Source of the DNA: Arthrobacter sp. NicSoilB4
GTDB lineage: Bacteria; Actinomycetota; Actinomycetes; Actinomycetales; Micrococcaceae
Direction of reading: 5' to 3'
Assembly (NCBI RefSeq): GCF_019977335.1
Contig: NZ_AP024653.1
Location: forward strand, 3,658,001 to 3,722,000
Length of the DNA stretch: 64,000 bases
Shown: positions 25,809 to 32,968 of the stretch, in pieces
Numbering within the stretch: the first letter of the stretch is position 1
Layout: the number at the start of each line of letters is the position of its first letter
Translations under genes and position numbers: made by a program
Notes under the pieces: model-generated
What the model saw: the letters and a program-made list of their open reading frames with translations, nothing else
What the model was told of the DNA's origin: nothing
Database searches by the model: none

Positions 25809-27458
25809 TCAAGCGTTCTGGTGTTCGGGGGTGGCGGTGTCAGCGGCCAGCTGCTCGCGCAGCCGGAAATGCTGGAGTTTGCCGCTGGGGTTGCGGGGCA
25901 GGCCGTCAACGAAATGCACCTGGCGCGGGTACTTGTACGGGGCGATGGCCTGCTTCACGAAGTCCTGGATTTCCTTGCGTTTCGCGTCGTCGGCATCGAC
26001 GCCCTCGCGCAGCACGATGAAGGCGCAGACGACGCTGCCGCGGTCCGGGTCGGGCCGGCCGACGACGGCGTTTTCCATCACGTCCGGGTGCTGGTCGATC
26101 GCGGCTTCGACCTCGGGGGCGCCGATGTTGTAGCCGGAGGACACGATCATGTTGTCGGAGCGGGCCTGGTAGTAGAAGTAGCCGTCGCTGTCCCGGCTGA
26201 AGGTGTCGCCGGTGACGTTCCAGCCGTTGACGACGTAGTCCGCCTGGCGGGAGTCGTTGAGGTAGCGGCAGCCGGTGGGGCCGATCACGGCGAGGCGTCC
26301 GACGGCGTCCGGGCCAAGTTCCCGGCCGTCGTCGTCAAGGATGGCGGCCCGGTAGCCGGGGACGGCGGTGCCGGTGGCGCCGGTACGGATGTCGTCCCCT
26401 GCCGCGGAGATGAAGACGTGCAGCATTTCGGTGGCGCCGATCCCGTTGACCAGCTTCAGGCCGGTGCGTTCATGGACGGCGCGCCAGGTTTCGGCGGGCA
26501 GGTGCTCGCCGGCGGAGACGGCGGTGCGGAGCGTGGCCAGAAGGCCCTCGGCGCCTTCCTTGAGGATGGCCTTGTAGGCCGTCGGCGCGGTGAACAGGAT
26601 GGTGGCCTTCGCGGCGTGCACGGCCTGCGCCAGTTCGAGCGGGGTGGCGCGTTCGGTCAGGAGCGCCGCGGAGCCAAAGCGCAGCGGGAAGACCACCAGT
26701 CCGCCGAGTCCGAAGGTGAAGGCCAGCGGCGGGGACCCGGCGAAGACGTCCTCAGGCGTCGGCGCCAGGATGTGCCGGGCGAAGGTGTCCGCGTTGGCGA
26801 GGATATCCCGGTGGAAATGCATGGTGATCTTCGGCGTCCCGGTGGTGCCGGACGTCGGGCCAAGCAGCGCGACGTCGTCAGCCGCCGTCGGGACGTCGGT
26901 GAACTCGCCGCTCTTGGCGGCACAGCGTGCCAGGAGGTCCGCGCCGGTGCTGCCCCCCATGGCCAGCACCGGCACGTCGTTTCCGGCGGCCTCGGCCAGA
27001 TCGTCCAGGAACCGGCTGTCGCACAGGGCGGCGGCCGGCCGGGTCAGTTCCAGCAGGGTCCGGATCTCGTTAGCGCGCAGCGCCGGCATGATGGTGACGA
27101 CGACGGCGCCGGCCTTGAGCACGCCGAGCCAGGCGGCGACCAGCCACGGGTTGTTCGGCGAGCGCAGCATAACGCGGTTCCCGGGGACGATCCCGAAGTC
27201 CTCAACGAGGACCTGGGCCACCTGGTTGGCGTGGCGCTGCAGCTCCCCGTAGCTCCAGGACCCGCCGTCCGGGGTGAGCAGGGCGGGGCGGTCGGCGCCG
27301 AAGCTGCGGACGGCGTCGTCAATCAGCACGGTGGCGGCGTTGAGCTGCTGCGGGTACTGCAGTTCCGGGAGCGTGAACTCGAGCGCGGGCCACTGCTCTG
27401 CCGGGGGCAGGTGGTCGCGCGCAAAGGTGTCCTGGTGCGCCGAGGGCGTCAGATCCAT
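25809..27458 (-). CDS. Aryl-CoA ligase (2-aminobenzoate / salicylate-CoA ligase type)
   Basis: A 549-aa ANL-superfamily acid:CoA ligase. The P-loop is GPTSGTTGTPK (with SGTTG), the motif GWNVTGDTFSRDSDGYFYYQARSD holds the adenine and hinge residues, and PRNPSGKLQHF carries the catalytic lysine near the C-terminus. It follows the benzoate-CoA ligase subfamily. With the fused monooxygenase next to it, the best guess is 2-aminobenzoate or salicylate as substrate. The start at ATG 27458 is supported by AAAGG upstream. The frame stays open to 27713, but that part is not conserved. It lies 86 bp after the thioesterase. Confidence 0.88.
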   Translation of the reverse strand: MDLTPSAHQDTFARDHLPPAEQWPALEFTLPELQYPQQLNAATVLIDDAVRSFGADRPALLTPDGGSWSYGELQRHANQVAQVLVEDFGIVPGNRVMLRSPNNPWLVAAWLGVLKAGAVVVTIMPALRANEIRTLLELTRPAAALCDSRFLDDLAEAAGNDVPVLAMGGSTGADLLARCAAKSGEFTDVPTAADDVALLGPTSGTTGTPKITMHFHRDILANADTFARHILAPTPEDVFAGSPPLAFTFGLGGLVVFPLRFGSAALLTERATPLELAQAVHAAKATILFTAPTAYKAILKEGAEGLLATLRTAVSAGEHLPAETWRAVHERTGLKLVNGIGATEMLHVFISAAGDDIRTGATGTAVPGYRAAILDDDGRELGPDAVGRLAVIGPTGCRYLNDSRQADYVVNGWNVTGDTFSRDSDGYFYYQARSDNMIVSSGYNIGAPEVEAAIDQHPDVMENAVVGRPDPDRGSVVCAFIVLREGVDADDAKRKEIQDFVKQAIAPYKYPRQVHFVDGLPRNPSGKLQHFRLREQLAADTATPEHQNA

Positions 27459-27544
27459 GGCAAGCCTTTCGTATCGTCGTTGATAGGAGGGGGAGCGATC
27501 ATCGGGTGCTCCGAAACGGCCGTTGTGACGGGCCAAAAGGGCAC

Positions 27545-28417
27545 TTACGGAGCAGCCGACTTCCGGATCATGCCTTCCTGGACCACCGTGGCGAGGAGCC
27601 TGCCCTGCCGGTCGTAGAAGTGCCCCTGCGCCAGGCCGCGGCTGGCCTGCGCCGAAACGGCTTCCTGGACGTAGAGCAGCCAGTCGTCCACCCGGCCTTC
27701 GCGGTGGAACCACATGGCGTGGTCCAAGCTGGCCGTGACCAGGCCCGGGTCGCCCCAGGCGTAGCCGTGCACCCGGAGCACCGGTTCCAGGATGGTGTAG
27801 TCGCAGACGTAGGCCAGGGCGGCCCGCTGCAGGTCCGGGTCGTCCGGGAGCCGGTCGAAGGCCTTCACCCAGACCGCCTGGTGCGGCACCTGCTCCCCCT
27901 CGACGCTGAGGTAGACGGCGCCGGGCACATGGCGCATGTCGAAGCTGCGTCCGCCGGACCAGTAGGCCGCGGCGTCGCCGTCGACGCCGTCGAGCACGTC
28001 GGCGGAGGACGGCAGCGACTCCGGATCCGGGATCCCGGCCGGCATTGCCCGGGCGAATTCCTCACCGGGTTCCTCCGCGTGGAAGGAGGCCATGGCCACG
28101 TAGACGGTCTTGCCGCCCTGGTAGGCGCGGACCTGCCGGGTGGAGTAGCCCCGCCCGTCGCGGAGCCGCTCCACCTCGTACCGGACCTCGGCACCGATGT
28201 CCGCCGGCCGCATGAAGTAGCTGTGCATCGAGTGCAGCGAGCGGTCATCCCCCACCGAACGCATCGCCGCGGCCGCGGCCTGCGCCACCATGTCCCCGCC
28301 GTAGGCCTTGGGCCACGGCACGTACTGCGTCGTGGCGGTGTAGGCCTCGTCGAGGAAGTCCGGCTCGACCGGCGTCAACTCGAGGGCGGACAGGAGGATC
28401 TCCGACGTCGGATTCAT
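27545..28417 (-). CDS. Acyl-CoA thioesterase II (TesB family)
   Basis: A 290-aa double-hotdog thioesterase. The blocks TQYVPWPKAYGGDMVAQAAAA, LHSMHSYFMRPADIGAEV and late SLDHAMWFHREGRVDDWLLY are TesB signatures, including the late aspartate of the catalytic triad. It is the second thioesterase of the cluster, so one may free the hydroxylated acid and the other may recycle dead-end CoA thioesters. Its start overlaps the cupin stop by 4 nt, which shows the two are made together. Confidence 0.9.
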   Translation of the reverse strand: MNPTSEILLSALELTPVEPDFLDEAYTATTQYVPWPKAYGGDMVAQAAAAAMRSVGDDRSLHSMHSYFMRPADIGAEVRYEVERLRDGRGYSTRQVRAYQGGKTVYVAMASFHAEEPGEEFARAMPAGIPDPESLPSSADVLDGVDGDAAAYWSGGRSFDMRHVPGAVYLSVEGEQVPHQAVWVKAFDRLPDDPDLQRAALAYVCDYTILEPVLRVHGYAWGDPGLVTASLDHAMWFHREGRVDDWLLYVQEAVSAQASRGLAQGHFYDRQGRLLATVVQEGMIRKSAAP

Positions 28418-28851
28418 ACCCGGCGGTATCCTTCGAGCGTGGAGTCGTCGACGTCGTCGAGGTTCACCACGATGTTCTCCGGCGTGCGCGCCGTGAGCCA
28501 GACGAGTTCCTCGGTGATGCTCATGTTGGCCTCCACGTGCGGCATGTACGGCGGAACGAAGACCCAGTCGCCCTCGGTCATGTCAATGAACTCCTTGTAG
28601 TCCTCGCCGAAGTAGATCCGGCCGTGGCCGCGCAGCACGTAGCCGCCGGTCTCGGCTTCGCCGTGGTGGTGCGGGAAGGAGCGGTAGCCGGGTTCGTTGC
28701 TGACCTGGCCGTACCAAATCTTTGTAGCAGGGGTGTGCTGTGTGCTGACGCCGGAGATCCGGACGGCGCCACCGGACTGGCCAGTGTCGCGGTGCTCGGC
28801 ACCCTTGCGGGTAACGACGGGGACAACCTGGTCTGTGATCTGTTCTGTCAT
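28414..28851 (-). CDS. Small cupin protein, candidate ring-cleavage dioxygenase
   Basis: A 145-aa single-domain cupin. Motif 1 is SFPHHHGEAETGGYVLRG with three histidines and the glutamate. Motif 2 is GDWVFVPPYMPHVEAN with the fourth metal histidine. A bound divalent metal is therefore likely. Gentisate dioxygenases are bicupins of about 350 residues, so this is not one of them. 3-Hydroxyanthranilate dioxygenases are closer in size. No other ring-opening enzyme is seen in the cluster, so this is the candidate. A simple binding or isomerase role is possible. The start at 28851 is an ATG behind AGAGG. Confidence 0.75.
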   Translation of the reverse strand: MTEQITDQVVPVVTRKGAEHRDTGQSGGAVRISGVSTQHTPATKIWYGQVSNEPGYRSFPHHHGEAETGGYVLRGHGRIYFGEDYKEFIDMTEGDWVFVPPYMPHVEANMSITEELVWLTARTPENIVVNLDDVDDSTLEGYRRV

Positions 28852-28894
28852 GGTGGTACCTCTCTTTTGGCGGGTCTGCAGGGTGGGTTGGTGC

Positions 28895-29761
28895 TTAGAG
28901 CCGGACGGTGTTGGTGAGCGTCCCGATGCCCTCGACCTCGGTGGTGACGACGTCGCCGTCGCGCAGGTAGCGCGGCGGCGTGGCGCCCATGCCGACACCC
29001 CCGGGGGTGCCGGTAAGGACGACGTCGCCGGGGCGCAGCTGCGTGAAGGTGGAGATGTAGGACAGCAGGGCGGCCGCGGTGAAGACCAGCGTTTTGGTGT
29101 TGCCGTTCTGGACCTCTTCGCCGTTGACCAGGCAACGGACCCGGACGCCGGCTTCAGGGTCGCATTCGTCCGGGGTCACCAGCACGGGACCCAGCGGGGT
29201 GGTGCGGTCGAAGGCCTTGCCCTGAAACCACTGCAGGGTGCGACTCTGCCAGTCGCGCAGGGAAATGTCGTTCGCCACGGTGTAGCCGGCGATCGCGGCG
29301 GCGGCCTCTTCCGGCGAGGCATTCTTGAGCGGGGCGCCGACGACGACCGCCAGTTCCGCTTCCCAGTCAACCTTGGCGCCGTGGCCGGCGGCGTCGATGA
29401 CCTCGCCGTCGCCGATCAGGGTGTCCGCATACTTGGCGAACAGGGTGGGGAATTCAGGCAGCTCCCGGCCCATTTCAGCTATGTGGTCGGCGTAGTTCAG
29501 TCCGCAGCAGATGACCTTGGACGGGCGCGGCAGCACGGTGGCGAACCGGGCGGCGTCGACGGGGATGGACTCGTGCCGAACTCCGCCGGCCGCCCCCGCG
29601 GCGGCGGCAGCCGCCTGCTCCCGCCAGCCGGCAGTCTCCAGCAGTTCGCTGAGGTCCCGTGCGGCAAGAAGCACAAAACGGTCCCCCGACTGCACAGCGG
29701 CGCGGGTAGCCGGGCCACCGCTGGCGTCGCGGGCTGCCGTAATGACGGTCGCAAGGCGCAT
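28895..29761 (-). CDS. Fumarylacetoacetate hydrolase family protein
   Basis: A 288-aa FAH-family enzyme. PSKVICCGLNYADHIAEMG opens the catalytic domain, KVDWEAELAVVVG has the metal-binding acids, and the end VLTGTPGGVGMG is the family close. Members cleave C-C bonds of ring-opened oxo-acids (fumarylpyruvate, acylpyruvates) or decarboxylate or isomerise them. In this cluster it would act after ring cleavage, releasing pyruvate and a C4 acid. It is the first gene of the minus-strand operon FAH-cupin-TesB-ligase-monooxygenase. Confidence 0.88.
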   Translation of the reverse strand: MRLATVITAARDASGGPATRAAVQSGDRFVLLAARDLSELLETAGWREQAAAAAAGAAGGVRHESIPVDAARFATVLPRPSKVICCGLNYADHIAEMGRELPEFPTLFAKYADTLIGDGEVIDAAGHGAKVDWEAELAVVVGAPLKNASPEEAAAAIAGYTVANDISLRDWQSRTLQWFQGKAFDRTTPLGPVLVTPDECDPEAGVRVRCLVNGEEVQNGNTKTLVFTAAALLSYISTFTQLRPGDVVLTGTPGGVGMGATPPRYLRDGDVVTTEVEGIGTLTNTVRL

Positions 29762-29842
29762 GATTCTTCACTTCCGGTTCGACGGCGGAACCGGCCCCTT
29801 TGCCGATTCCCGTGACGTGCTAACTGTGCCATCCCCCGACGG

Positions 29843-29925
29843 GGTATGTCGACATTTTTACGGTCGTCACATATGCTCAAGTTAACACGAATTCACCGGT
29901 TTGGATAGACCGGCAGATGTGCCGG
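29843..29925. promoter_or_regulatory. Divergent promoter region of the aromatic cluster
   Basis: For the minus-strand operon: TGTGAC (29871-29866), a 17-nt spacer, CATACC (29848-29843). For RidA on the plus strand: TTAACA (29882-29887), 17 nt, ATAGAC (29905-29910). A hairpin CCGGCA-GATG-TGCCGG (29910-29925) overlaps the plus-strand start site and is a candidate operator for the PaaX-type regulator. These are matches by eye only. Confidence 0.4.
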
Positions 29926-29992
29926 ATCCGTCCGTTCGCAGTTACCACCCCCCGGACTTTCACCAGCACCGCCGACTCAATGAGGAGCCACC

Positions 29993-30394
29993 ATGAACCA
30001 CAAGGTCATCAACCCCGCAGCCCTGGCCAAGCCCTCCGGTTTCGCCCACGGCGTCCTGGCCGGAAACACCGTTTACCTGGGCGGCCAGACGGCCATGGAC
30101 AGCAACGGCGACATCGTTCCCGGCGGCATCGTGGAGCAGTTCCGCCAGTGTTTCTCCAACGTCCTCACCACGCTGGCTGAGGCCGGGGGCATGCCCTCGG
30201 ACCTGGTCAACGTCACCATTTACCTGACCGACGTCGAGGACTACCAGAAGAACGGCCGCGAAATCGGGCGCATCTGGCGGGAGATGGCGGGCACCGACTA
30301 TCCCGCGATGGCCGGCGTCGGCGTCACGCGGCTCTGGCAGGCCGAGGCGCTGATCGAGATCCAGGCCGTCGCCGTCGTGTCGGGCCAGGGCTAA
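29993..30394 (+). CDS. RidA family enamine/imine deaminase
   Basis: A 133-aa RidA (YjgF/UK114) protein that trimerises. The active-site arginine R113 (GVTRLWQ) and glutamate E122 (ALIEIQAVAV) are in place. RidA proteins hydrolyse enamines/imines, and some, like 2-aminomuconate deaminase, are dedicated steps in aminoaromatic breakdown. Its position, divergent from the aryl-CoA operon, would fit deamination of a ring-opened amino intermediate if the substrate is 2-aminobenzoate. A clear GAGGAG site precedes the ATG. Confidence 0.9.
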   Translation: MNHKVINPAALAKPSGFAHGVLAGNTVYLGGQTAMDSNGDIVPGGIVEQFRQCFSNVLTTLAEAGGMPSDLVNVTIYLTDVEDYQKNGREIGRIWREMAGTDYPAMAGVGVTRLWQAEALIEIQAVAVVSGQG

Positions 30395-30409
30395 GCGGGC
30401 AGGTTAACG

Positions 30410-31336
30410 CTACGCAGTCCCGGAACTGCCCGTGGCCCCCAGCAGCCGCTCGGCGTGCTGGCGGGCCGGGCCGTTCAGGAGGCGGTGCAGCTCCGCGAAG
30501 ATCCGCTCCGCGGTCAGCCCGCGCCAGCCCGGCGGCAGGAACTCCTCCGGGAGGCCCGGATCCAGGTACGGCAGCCGGCGCCACTGGGTGAGCAGCTGGA
30601 CGTAGTCAGCGAAGGCCGCCCGGTCGGCGTCGGGCCCGGGTGCCGGCGCCCCCGCCGGTTCCCAGCGTTCCAGCACAGGTGCGAATCGTTCGATGAACTC
30701 CGCGTAGAGCGATTCAAGGGCCGGCAGGTCCCACCAGCGGGAGACTTTGTCCTTGACGTCCCCGGCGGTCAGGTGCTCGGCCTTGAAGAATTCCACATAT
30801 TCGGTCAGCCCGGCCCGCTCGAGCTGGTGGCTGATGTCCTCGAAGGTGTTGCCCGGGGCAATCCAGAGCCCCGGCGTCACGGAACCGAAGCCCATCCGGG
30901 TCAGCATGCTGCGCAGCTGGTGGCGGAGGTGGCGCTGGGACTCCGGGACGGAGAAGGCGATGAGGAGCCAGCGGTCGGCCGCCGTCGCACGCCGGGGCGA
31001 AAAGATGCGGCGGTCGCCTTCCTGGAAGACATCCTCCAGGTTGGGGGCCAGCCGGTAGGCGGCCACCCCGCCCTCCCTGACGCTTTCCAGCACGCCGCGG
31101 CGCTTGAGCCGGGACACGGACGAGCGCACGCCGGAAGACTCGACGCCGAGATCATCGAGCATGGAAATCAGCACCGAGACGGGCAGCGCGCCGCCGTTGG
31201 CACGCCCGTACAGGCCGTAGATCGTGACGATCAGCTGCTGGTGCCGCGGGGTTTGCCGGGGAACGGCGGATCCGCCTGCGGGCGAAGCGTCCGGTCCGGG
31301 GTCCGGCTGGGCGTCCAGCGCCGGCGCGGGGTCCAT
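30410..31336 (-). CDS. PaaX family transcriptional regulator
   Basis: A 308-aa regulator. The winged helix lies at about residues 33-100 (LIVTIYGLYGRANGGALPVSVLI, SSVSRLKRRGVLESV). The PaaX effector and C-terminal domains follow (WLLIAFSVPESQRHLRHQLRS, GLWIAPGN). PaaX-type repressors sense an aryl-CoA (phenylacetyl-CoA in E. coli) and are released from DNA by it. An aryl-CoA is exactly what the neighbouring ligase makes, so it probably controls this cluster. The start may be ATG 31336 or GTG 31342. It is convergent with RidA, 15 bp apart. Confidence 0.88.
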   Translation of the reverse strand: MDPAPALDAQPDPGPDASPAGGSAVPRQTPRHQQLIVTIYGLYGRANGGALPVSVLISMLDDLGVESSGVRSSVSRLKRRGVLESVREGGVAAYRLAPNLEDVFQEGDRRIFSPRRATAADRWLLIAFSVPESQRHLRHQLRSMLTRMGFGSVTPGLWIAPGNTFEDISHQLERAGLTEYVEFFKAEHLTAGDVKDKVSRWWDLPALESLYAEFIERFAPVLERWEPAGAPAPGPDADRAAFADYVQLLTQWRRLPYLDPGLPEEFLPPGWRGLTAERIFAELHRLLNGPARQHAERLLGATGSSGTA

Positions 31337-31514
31337 TACCACCGCCGGCCATTGATCGGGAGAACAGTCATGGATCTAGGCTATAGAGGTCTGCGCGCCG
31401 CGATGGCCGTGACGCTCCGCCAACCGTTCCGGACTGCGCCGGTCGGGGCTGTGCCGGCAGCGCAGGACCGCGGGCTTCCCAACGTCCCCGCAGGCTCGCC
31501 GCTACTGTTACTCC

Positions 31515-32558
31515 ATGAGCGACCCTCCGCCGAAGCAGACCACCGACACGGACGACGACGCCGGCGGGGCCGAACCCCGCGCCGCTGCCTCCAGTCCGGC
31601 CACGCCGGAACGCCGTCCGCGCATCGGGTGGGCTGACCTTCCCGATTCCGTCCGCTCCGCCGTCGAGGACATGGTGGGCAGTCCCGTCATCGCCGCCCAC
31701 ACCCAGCCCGGGGGCTACTCCCCCGGCAGTGCGGACCGGGTGGTTACAGCCAAAGGAACCCGCTTTTTCGTGAAGGCGGTTACCGGCTCATTGAACTCCG
31801 AGTCGCCGCAGCTGCATCGCAGGGAGGCCCGGATCATGAACCTGCTCCCTGCCGGGCTTCCCATCCCGCAACTTGTCGGCACCCACGACGACGGCGAATG
31901 GGTCGCCCTGGTGTTCAGCGACGTTGACGGACGTCACCCGCAACTGTCAGGCCCCGACCTTCACGCTGTCCTTGATGCCGTGGACGCAATCTCCGCACGC
32001 CCCCTGCAACCGGAGGCACTTGAGATCCTGCCCTCGCTGACAGACGAGGTACGGGGTATTTTCGAGGGCTGGGCGAGGCTGCGCAACGACCCGCACCCCG
32101 GACTGGACCCGTGGGCGGCAGGGCACCACGCCCTGCTGGAGTCGCTGTCCGCCGCCGCGGCAGACAACGTGGGCGGGGATCGGCTCGCGCACGTTGACCT
32201 TCGGGCCGACAACGTCCTGATCGACGGCGGCGGGCGGGCCGTCATTGTGGACTGGCCCTGGGCGGCACACGGAGCGTCGTGGTTCGACGCCCTCACCCTC
32301 CTCGTCGATGCGCGGGTCAACGACCCGGCGTGCGACACGGAGGCAGCCCTCCGGGAGCACCTCGTGTTCACGTCCGCCGCGCCTGAGCAGGTGGATTCGG
32401 TGCTCGCGGCACTGGCCGGCTATTTCCTCGACAACGCCCGCAGGCCGTCCCCGCCGGGACTTCCTACCTTGCGCGCTTTCCAGCAGGCGGAAGGGGCAGC
32501 ATGCCTCGGATGGCTGCGGGAACGATTGGAGCGGCCAGAACCGGCACGGGTGTTCTGA
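31515..32558 (+). CDS. APH-family phosphotransferase
   Basis: A 347-aa kinase-like protein of the aminoglycoside/choline kinase superfamily. The catalytic loop LAHVDLRADNVLI and the metal site VDWPWAA are intact. FFVKAVTG carries the ATP lysine. The substrate is unknown. A clinical resistance role is not implied, since such genes are common in soil actinobacteria. The N-terminal 35 residues are polar and disordered. The ATG lies 4-5 nt behind TACTGTTACT, which may be a -10 region of a nearly leaderless transcript. It is divergent from the PaaX gene. Confidence 0.8.
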   Translation: MSDPPPKQTTDTDDDAGGAEPRAAASSPATPERRPRIGWADLPDSVRSAVEDMVGSPVIAAHTQPGGYSPGSADRVVTAKGTRFFVKAVTGSLNSESPQLHRREARIMNLLPAGLPIPQLVGTHDDGEWVALVFSDVDGRHPQLSGPDLHAVLDAVDAISARPLQPEALEILPSLTDEVRGIFEGWARLRNDPHPGLDPWAAGHHALLESLSAAAADNVGGDRLAHVDLRADNVLIDGGGRAVIVDWPWAAHGASWFDALTLLVDARVNDPACDTEAALREHLVFTSAAPEQVDSVLAALAGYFLDNARRPSPPGLPTLRAFQQAEGAACLGWLRERLERPEPARVF

Positions 32559-32632
32559 GATGCCGCCCGGCTGGGGTAAGGTAAATCTCGTTGTTCCCCG
32601 GGACCAGGTCCAGCATTCTGGCCAGTCCCACT

Positions 32633-32706
32633 GCGGCTGTAGCTCAATGGTAGAGCGCTAGCTTCCCAAGCTTGATACGCGGGTTCGATTCCCGTCAGCC
32701 GCTCCA
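32633..32706 (+). tRNA. tRNA-Gly (anticodon CCC), CCA encoded
   Basis: The acceptor arms GCGGCTG (32633-32639) and CAGCCGC pair fully. The D arm is GCTC/GAGC. The anticodon loop TTCCCAA gives anticodon CCC. The T arm has the usual GGTTCGATTCC core. The discriminator T is followed by an encoded CCA. The anticodon stem has one T-T mismatch. A short GGCCC/GGGCC hairpin near 32735-32750 may end the transcript. Confidence 0.96.
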
Positions 32707-32810
32707 TTCCCCCTGCAGGACTCTCTCCAGCAGGCGGCCCGGGGGCCGTTAGGTCGCTACCTGTATCGTTCGAAGTCAGGAACCTCTTCGGTTCCGCTAC
32801 AGGAGCGATC

Positions 32811-32960
32811 ATGGCTGACAAGTCCCCCCGTCAAGCAGCATCCAAGAAATCCGCTAAATCCATCAAGGAAAAGCGCGCCGAGAAGCGGGACGCCGCAGCC
32901 CCGCCCAGCTCCCTGGACAAGGCCACCAGCTCCAAGCCGGCAGGTGCCAAAAAGAAGTGA
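32811..32960 (+). CDS. Small lysine-rich protein, 49 aa
   Basis: A short gene with a clear AGGAG site 6 nt before the ATG. The product begins MADKSPRQAASKKSAKSIKEK and ends in AKKK. It is about one quarter lysine, with no cysteine and no hydrophobic core, so it is probably disordered and may bind nucleic acid. It resembles short basic proteins often found in Micrococcaceae, but no function is known. A GGAACC/GGTTCC hairpin (32779-32795) lies in its leader. Its stop overlaps an in-frame GTG of the next gene, which suggests coupled translation. Confidence 0.65.
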   Translation: MADKSPRQAASKKSAKSIKEKRAEKRDAAAPPSSLDKATSSKPAGAKKK

Positions 32961-32968
32961 GCGGCACC

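Noticed and set aside
28414..28851. Calling the cupin a gentisate 1,2-dioxygenase
   Set aside because: It is less than half the length of that bicupin family and has only one cupin domain.
31515..32558. Aminoglycoside resistance gene
   Set aside because: Only the broad APH fold is supported. The sequence gives no ground for a specific drug substrate.
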